Below, piece by piece: positions 58,867 to 64,000 of a stretch of DNA of 64,000 nucleotides (positions are counted from its first letter, which is position 1; each line of letters starts with the position of its first letter). Below the pieces are notes generated by a model. It had not been told where the DNA came from, made no database searches, and saw only the letters and a program-made list of their open reading frames with translations. A program made the translations under genes and the position numbers. The DNA comes from Diacronema lutheri (lineage: Eukaryota > Haptophyta > Pavlovophyceae > Pavlovales > Pavlovaceae): positions 126,501-190,500 of the forward strand of contig JAGTXO010000031.1 in the NCBI GenBank assembly GCA_019448385.1, read 5' to 3'.

Positions 58867-59952
58867 ATGGTCGACGACGCCGACGAGGCCTATGCCGAGC
58901 TCGAGGCGCTCACCGCCATCATGGGCGACGACATGGTGGTGGAGCGCGACGTGGCGGCAGGCAGCGCGTCGCCGCGGCGTTTCGCGCTACTGGTCGCGCC
59001 CGAGTGCGGGGACTCCGGCCAGCTCGTCGGCTCTGTCGTGCTCGACGTGTGCCAGCCGCCCGGATACCCGCGCGCCGCGCCAGCGCAGGTGACGGTGGCT
59101 GGGACGGCGTCTGCGGGCCATGCGTTCGAGCAGCACTTCAATGGCGAGCCGTTTGCGCTGAGCGCTGAGCACGCAGATGCGCTCCGCGCGCTCGTCGCGT
59201 CGATCGCATCGCAGCGCGCGGGCGAGCCCACGTGCTTGGAGATCACCGAGGCGGTGCGCGGCTGGCTGCTCGACCATACCGTCGCGCCACGGCCCAAGGC
59301 GCATGCCGCTGCGGACGAGGAGGACGAGCTCGCTCTCGACGACTCGGACATGGACGAGGAGATGATCGACGCGCTCCACGACGTTGTCCCCTCCTCCGAC
59401 GCGCTCGCGCCAAAGCTGCGCGCAGCGGAGGCGATGCCGGCCGGCTCGGCCGAGCAGCGCGCCGCGCTGCGCGAGATCTGGCGCAGCCTGAGCGATGCGC
59501 AGCGGCGCGAGATGGTCGCGAGCGACAGCGACGAAAGCGACGACGATGGCGAAGAGGACGGCGGCGGCGGTGGTCCCGATGCTGTCGGCCGCCGCGCCGG
59601 CGTGCGCGACCCGAGCGCGCCTCGCGGCAGCGCGGGTGCGGGCGCGGACGCCGGGCGAGCCAAGGGGCGGGCCTTGCCACCGCCCGCGCGGCGCGCGTGC
59701 CCAAAGGGGCACGCGCTCACCGCGGTGAGCTCCAAGCCCGACGACTACCGGCGGCTGCGCGGTGACGAGGGCAACTGTGACATGTGTGACGCCGATTTTT
59801 TCTACGCGCATGGCGCGTACCACTGCGCGACGTGCCGCGACTGGGACTGCTGCGTGCGCTGCGGGAGCGGTACGGCCGCCGTCGCGCCGTCGCGGCAGAA
59901 GCCGGCCGTTCGCGGGCGCGGCAAGGGCGGGGGCACAGGCAAGAACAGATGA
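58867..59952 (+). CDS. RWD-domain protein with C-terminal zinc-binding module
   Basis: 361 residues. Residues 5-135 are an RWD fold (DEAYAELEALTAIMGDDMVV, VVLDVCQPPGYPRAAPAQVT, LEITEAVRGWLLDH), a ubiquitin-conjugating-like protein-interaction domain found in GCN2, RNF14 and RWDD1. An acidic linker follows (EEDELALDDSDMDEEMIDAL). The C-terminal 80 residues form a Cys/His cluster: CPKGHALTAV, CDMCDADFFYAHGAYHCATC, RDWDCCVRCG, which resembles C1-like or ZZ-type zinc modules of algal and protist proteins. The basic tail KPAVRGRGKGGGTGKNR could bind nucleic acid. The exact function is unknown; a role in ubiquitin signalling or translation control would be inference. Confidence 0.78.
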   Translation: MVDDADEAYAELEALTAIMGDDMVVERDVAAGSASPRRFALLVAPECGDSGQLVGSVVLDVCQPPGYPRAAPAQVTVAGTASAGHAFEQHFNGEPFALSAEHADALRALVASIASQRAGEPTCLEITEAVRGWLLDHTVAPRPKAHAAADEEDELALDDSDMDEEMIDALHDVVPSSDALAPKLRAAEAMPAGSAEQRAALREIWRSLSDAQRREMVASDSDESDDDGEEDGGGGGPDAVGRRAGVRDPSAPRGSAGAGADAGRAKGRALPPPARRACPKGHALTAVSSKPDDYRRLRGDEGNCDMCDADFFYAHGAYHCATCRDWDCCVRCGSGTAAVAPSRQKPAVRGRGKGGGTGKNR

Positions 59953-60202
59953 CACCCTTGCCGTGCGGCACGGGCACTTTCGGGCTTTGCACATTGACGT
60001 CCTCGGGCTTTGCGGGCGTACCGCCGGTTTTTTTTTTTTTTTTTTTTGGTCGAACGCGTGGCGTAGTAAGCAAGCAGCGGGGGGAGACGTTCGCCGCGTG
60101 CTCGCCGAGCACGCCTCACGCCAGGCCGTCGAGCATGAGGAAGAGCGTCCTGCTGTCCGGCACCAAGGCCTTGCCCACGTACATCTGCTTGACCTGCGTC
60201 GA
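59953..60202. other. intergenic, with a T run
   Basis: The only clear feature is a run of about 21 T (60,028-60,048) between CGCCGG and GGTCGAACG. An open frame on the minus strand here (ALVPDSRTLFLMLDGLA) continues the decayed copy B past its shared end with copy A. No gene is supported. Confidence 0.5.
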
Positions 60203-61203
60203 CGCAAACTCAAGCAGCTGTGCGGTCTTGCTGGCGCCGTCCTTGTCCTTGGACCTCGCCATCGCCACTGTCCACAGCGAGCGCACCCGCCAGCAGCCGA
60301 CAGACGAGGTGGGCGCGGAGCGGTCCGCTCGCTGACGGCAGCCGTCGCCCCTGCGAGCAGCGCGTCGCCCATGCCCGTTTTGGCGCGGGGCACGTGACCG
60401 TTACGCGAGAGCACGATCCCCTCCAGCTGACCCATCTGCAGCTTGGTGAGGTCACCGAGCGCAGCTTCGAGTGCGGCCTCGGCTCCGACCACGGCGTCGC
60501 GCTGCCGGGTCCAGAACGCGACCGTATCGCGAGCTTCTTTGCGGCCGCAGTCGCCTCGCTGTCCTCGCCTCACCGCCTTTAGACTCCGCCAGGGACAAGA
60601 AGCACGGCAGCTCGATGCGGCGCGTCCTGCCCACTCGCGCATCAAGCCGTACGGCACCGGGTAGCGGATGTCGTTCAAAATGAACGAGCTGTGCGTCAGC
60701 TGCAAAGTAGACGTCGGACATGGAGTACTTGCGGTACTCCGCGCGCGGCGCGACGGACACGTAGCCGCCTCGCTTGAGACCCGTGAGCGCCGCGTGATCC
60801 TCCGGCGTGCGGCTGCTCACGCGACGCGGCGCCGATGCCGAGCGATCGCGCCGCGACGGGCCCGCATCGACGTAGAGATGGGAGGTTCGACCGGGGGTCA
60901 AATCGGCTCGACGGAGACGCGTCGCCGGTCCTTGTCAACAAGCAAGCACGTCAGCGCCGCATATCAGCTCCGTTGATCGCGCCCGCGTCTCCTCCATCTC
61001 CTCCGACTGCTGCGCGCTCTCAGCGACGAACGAGCGCACCGCAAACGCGAACGCAGCGTCACCTGCTGACGGAGTGCCTCCGCAGCGGCTGCGCATTTCA
61101 GCTCACTCGAACAGGTAGCGCTCGCGCGGCCGAGGCGCGGCTGCGCGCGGCTCCGCTCAGTCGCCCATCGAGGCTCCCGTGCGAGCCGCCCATGTTGCTC
61201 ATC
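60203..61203 (-). pseudogene. decayed coding segment, copy B (inverted copy of 21.5-22.5 kb)
   Basis: This is the inverted partner of copy A and shares its order of protein-like tracts (EEMEETRARLAELI, KRGGYVSVAPRAEYRKYSMS, VVGAEAALEAALGDLTKLQM, GASKTAQLLEFAST). It also appears broken in more than one place. Past the shared end, this copy continues QVKQMYVGKALVPDSRTLFL, a different sequence from copy A, so the two were probably separate members of a dispersed family. Position near the virus-like right edge may be meaningful or chance. Confidence 0.6.
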
Positions 61204-61329
61204 GGCCGTCCAACGCCAAGTACGAGCCGGTGGTGCGCGTCGTGCCAACGCCTGCGGTGTGGCCCGCATCGCTCACGCGCACGACCATACCAGTGCTCGG
61301 CGTGAACTCGTACAAGCCCGCCAAAAATC

Positions 61330-61610
61330 CTGGAGACCCCTCAGCTTTTTAAAACAGAGCTGAGGTGGACACCGAGCCCTGGGATGCTGTAATCCAAACG
61401 ATTTTTGTCAGACGGGTTCGTCATTTTGGTATATGACCAGCCAATCGAATTAGCCTGGCCGATCCGAGGTCTTGCCGACGGATTTGGCAGTGTTGAACCG
61501 GCCAATCGAATTGAACTGGCCAATCCAACGCTTTGTCCCACGAGTTTGTCATTTTGAACCGGCCAACGGGAAAACGGTCGGAGATGGCGCACTTTTTGGT
61601 AGATGACCAG
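61330..61610. repeat. AT-richer patch with diverged short repeats
   Basis: Here the composition drops well below the window's norm. Diverged repeats recur: GACCAGCCAATCGAATTAGC, CCGGCCAATCGAATTGAACT and CCGGCCAACGGGAAAACGG. TTTGTCATTTTG and TTCGTCATTTTGG precede two of them, and GGTATATGACCAGCC and GGTAGATGACCAGCC also match. The unit is about 60-70 bp. An 8-bp pair AGCTTTTTAAAA...AGCTGAG lies at 61,339. It could be an old minisatellite or part of a mobile element. Confidence 0.5.
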
Positions 61611-62815
61611 CCTCAACCAAGCGAGAGCCTCTCCTCCTCAGCACGCTGGGCGGCCGCGCTCTTCCGAGATGGCGCGCGAAGCATTTGCGGCATTCCCTGC
61701 CACCGAGTGCTGCGTGCTACCCTCGCCCGCTCCCCCGGACGACCCGTGCGTTTCGTCACCGCCGTCGCCGTCGCTGCCGTCGCCGCCGCGCGCCGCCGCC
61801 CAGCCAGCGCTGGCGCGCGCCGCCAAGACCGAGCCGCCGCGCGGTGGCGGTGGCAAGCCGCGCACGCACTTGCCCTCCGGAGGCTTCGGTCGCCGTGACG
61901 TGCGCCCGCGCCTCGCGTCGACTGCCGCGCACGCGCACGCCTGCGGCGGCGTCCGCCCGCTCGGCGCCGCACGCGACACGACCAACGGCGCTGCGCTCAA
62001 AGGAGCATTGGCCGCCGCCGGCCTCGCTGCTTCTCCCGGACTCGTGCGTGCTGTTCGTCCGGCGAGCCACCCGGTTTTCAACGCGCACGCCGGCGGTGGC
62101 CCGCTCGCGCTCGGCGGCGCCCGCCGCACGACGGACGGCACAACGCTTAGCGCAACGGTTGCCACCACCGGCATCAGTCGCTCCGCGGCGGACGCTCCCG
62201 CCGCGTCCGCCGGCACGGGTGGCCGTGCCGTGCGCTAACGCCTGGCACCGACCGGTGCGCACGTGGCTGCGCGCGGCGGCGGCGCGCGCACCCTGGGCAC
62301 GGCAGACAACGCGACAGACACGACCGGCAGCGCCGCGCCTGGCACCACGCACGCCGGCGCCTCGCTTACTTCAACGACTCCAAGCGCGTGTATCGCGTCC
62401 TCGGCCACGACGAGCCCGTCGCCGCCAACGTCGCGAACGCCGCCGCCGCCGCCGGCCCGCTTGCCGGCCAACTCGCGCTGCCCGAGGGATGCTAGCCGAT
62501 GCGCGCCACCACCGTCCGCGATCACGCCGCAGCTCGCGCCGTCGGACCGACCGCGGCGCGGCCGCCATGCGCGCGCCGCCCCTCACACCGCCACTGCCTC
62601 GACGCTACGCATATCCGCCTCCACGCGCCTTCCCCTGCACCAACCGCCCGCCCTCGCCTCACACCCGGTCCGCCACTTCGACGTGGTCCTCCACCGGCCG
62701 CCGGCCGTCGTCACTGCCACACGCCGAGACGGCCAAACGTGTCGCAGCCTCAAACCCGGCCGGCAGGCCTTCAAGCCTCGGTCGCTCACAAGCCTCGACT
62801 CCGTGCATTCTTTAG
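61611..62815. other. 1.2 kb without a supported gene; diverged Ala/Thr-rich repeats
   Basis: Several frames are open for up to 370 codons, but none has domain-like content. Three diverged segments about 160-175 bp apart share AHACGGVRPLGAARDTTNG, AHAGGGPLALGGARRTTDG and AARGGGARTLGTADNATDT. Near 62,364-62,490 one frame reads YFNDSKRVYRVLGHDEPVAA then NVANAAAAAGPLAGQLALPE before a stop, which looks like a real protein end. I cannot join it to a gene. Confidence 0.3.
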
Positions 62816-62884
62816 TCCGGCATTTAGGTAAAACGGCCCCCCGCCCCCCGGCGGGGTCTCCAGCCCCAGGGCAGCGCCCCCTTA

Positions 62885-64000
62885 TTGCGTCTCATTGGCA
62901 ATTGTGAGATGGACGGGGAACGACGTGCCCACGGCCAACTCGGGCCGCGCGACCAAATCTATCACCACCCCAGCCGAGTCTCGCAACTCGAGCTCAAAAG
63001 ACGACGTGCTACCGATTGGCGCACGGCCGATACGGTGGGCTGCTGCACCTCACCACCGCTACCCAAAGTCGCCGGGAACGCAGCACCCATACGCGCCTGC
63101 ACGGCGAGGCGTGGCTGAGAAGAATTGGTGTGCACGACGATGCTGCGATCGATGCGCGAATAGACTGTATTCCCAAAATTCGCGTCGCCGTGTATGGCAT
63201 TCGCAATTTCCGAGAGTGTATCGAGTCGCTGCGCGCTCAAGTTCGCATCGCCCCAACGTTAGCACGCCACTTACCGTCGCATCGCCCATGACGGTGAGCG
63301 ATTGAAATTCTTGCGCGCTGCCCGAAATCAAGCCGTCGATGCGCTCGTCCAATTGCAGCACGGCAAGGCCCAAAGCGGCATTTGCCTCGGCTATTTGTTG
63401 CACCACTCCGCGTCGGCGATCAGATCCACAAATGCTCGATTGGCGACGATCTCGCCTTGGATGCTGACGATGTTGGACTCAAACACGACATTGCCTACTA
63501 CGCGCAGCGCATCGAGCGATACGTTACCGTCGAGAACGGCATGGATGATTTGCGCGTCGGCAGCCACGTTCGCGCGAATGTGAACCAAATCGAGCACGAT
63601 CTGCTCGACGGCCGAGCTGAGCACGGCATCGCGGTTCTCTTGTATTCCCACGTTTGATTCGTAGGCATCGCGCAACGCAGCCACGTTCGCGTCCAAAGAC
63701 GCAACGCTTGCCTCGAGAAGAACATCTGCTGCCCTTAGCGCTGCGACATTCGCGTCCAAAGACGCAACGCTTGTCTCGAGAAGAACATCTGCCGCCCTTA
63801 GCGCAGCGACATTCGCCTTGAGAATAGTATCCTCAGCGCCTAGCGCAGCAATGGATGCATCGACATGCGTGGAGATATTTGAAAGAGCCGCGCTCAATGC
63901 CACATCCACAAGCGCAACGTTGGCGTTTGTGCTTCGGATGGCCAACTCCACATCGCCAATCGTACCCGCGCGCAGCACGCCGAGTACATTGGCGCTGCTT
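62885..64000 (-). other. virus-like fibre/structural protein fossil, cut by the window edge
   Basis: Composition falls clearly below the host genes from about 62,880 rightward. The minus strand carries repetitive protein-like sequence of short helices and Asn/Asp/Ala-rich repeats, followed by a beta-type motif, SLTVMGDATVSGVLTLG, and a closing beta-rich part. Such repeats plus MGDATVSG-type motifs are typical of fibre or tail proteins of giant viruses and Polinton-like or virophage-like elements, and occur in phage fibres too. It appears broken in a few places. It runs off the right edge, so the family, the other end, terminal repeats and the rest of the element cannot be seen. Age: probably not very old, since the sequence keeps foreign composition. 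A cellular repeat protein acquired by transfer is the main alternative. Confidence 0.5.
63678..63830 (-). repeat. 63-bp tandem repeats in the virus-like segment
   Basis: A 63-bp unit (starts TTCGCGTCCAAAGACGCAAC at 63,686 and 63,749, with a diverged third at 63,812) corresponds to a 21-residue repeat SLDANVAALRAADVLLETS. It is the sort of repeat used in trimeric fibre stalks. Confidence 0.85.

Noticed and set aside
63677-63830. CRISPR-like array reading of the 63-bp repeats
   Set aside because: The repeats are contiguous and coding-like with no spacers; the genome is eukaryotic.

Overview
This looks like nuclear DNA of a very GC-rich, flagellated, photosynthetic protist, most likely an alga with a secondary plastid (haptophyte or heterokont type; I cannot fix the lineage). 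The evidence is spliceosomal introns in several genes; an axonemal outer-arm dynein intermediate chain; a CEP164-like WW protein; and two proteins of plastid families whose N-termini look like signal peptide plus transit peptide. ESCRT-II, DNL-type zinc finger, F-box, JmjC and NSUN2 genes also point to a eukaryote. Introns are short (about 105 to 325 nt), and 13 of the 18 donors I could place read GTGCGC or GTGCGT.

Layout: 1-20,200 is a dense housekeeping block: SNIP1 tail, WW protein, ARM-TIR-SAM protein, serine lipase, DNL zinc finger, VPS25, rhodanese-phosphatase-FHA fusion, nuclease, sulfotransferase, F-box/LRR and PPR-SMR-like genes. 20,200-27,900 is accessory: two Sel1-repeat genes (one with a MYND finger), a decayed segment whose inverted copy lies at 60.2-61.2 kb, and copies of a short dispersed element, one of which the LIM gene reads into. 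27,900-42,200 is again dense: PAS-like regulator, DNAI1, TPK1, parvulin-rhodanese, UDP-glucuronate epimerase, plastid membrane protein and NSUN2. 42,300-49,545 is a 98-bp satellite array, stop-poor in all three forward frames and with a 2,146-bp higher-order duplication. It runs into the 3' end of an FHA coiled-coil gene (to 54,649). 54.7-60 kb holds a BaiN-like flavoprotein, a hairpin with decayed coding fragments, a JmjC gene and an RWD/zinc gene. 60-64 kb is gene-poor: the second decayed copy, an AT-richer repeat patch, and at the right edge a lower-GC virus-like fibre protein fossil.

Gene order is strongly head to head. Ten divergent pairs have start codons within about 135 bp, and in one or two of them the two ATGs overlap inside a CCATGG palindrome. 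Function themes: cilium (DNAI1, CEP164-like, perhaps the FHA coiled-coil protein), plastid biogenesis (PPR-SMR-like, At5g03900-like, parvulin-rhodanese), RNA modification and splicing (NSUN2, SNIP1, JMJD6-like), and signalling by fused domains (ARM-TIR-SAM; rhodanese-DSP-FHA). Exon junctions were placed by eye from frame continuity and family alignment; none is supported by transcripts here.
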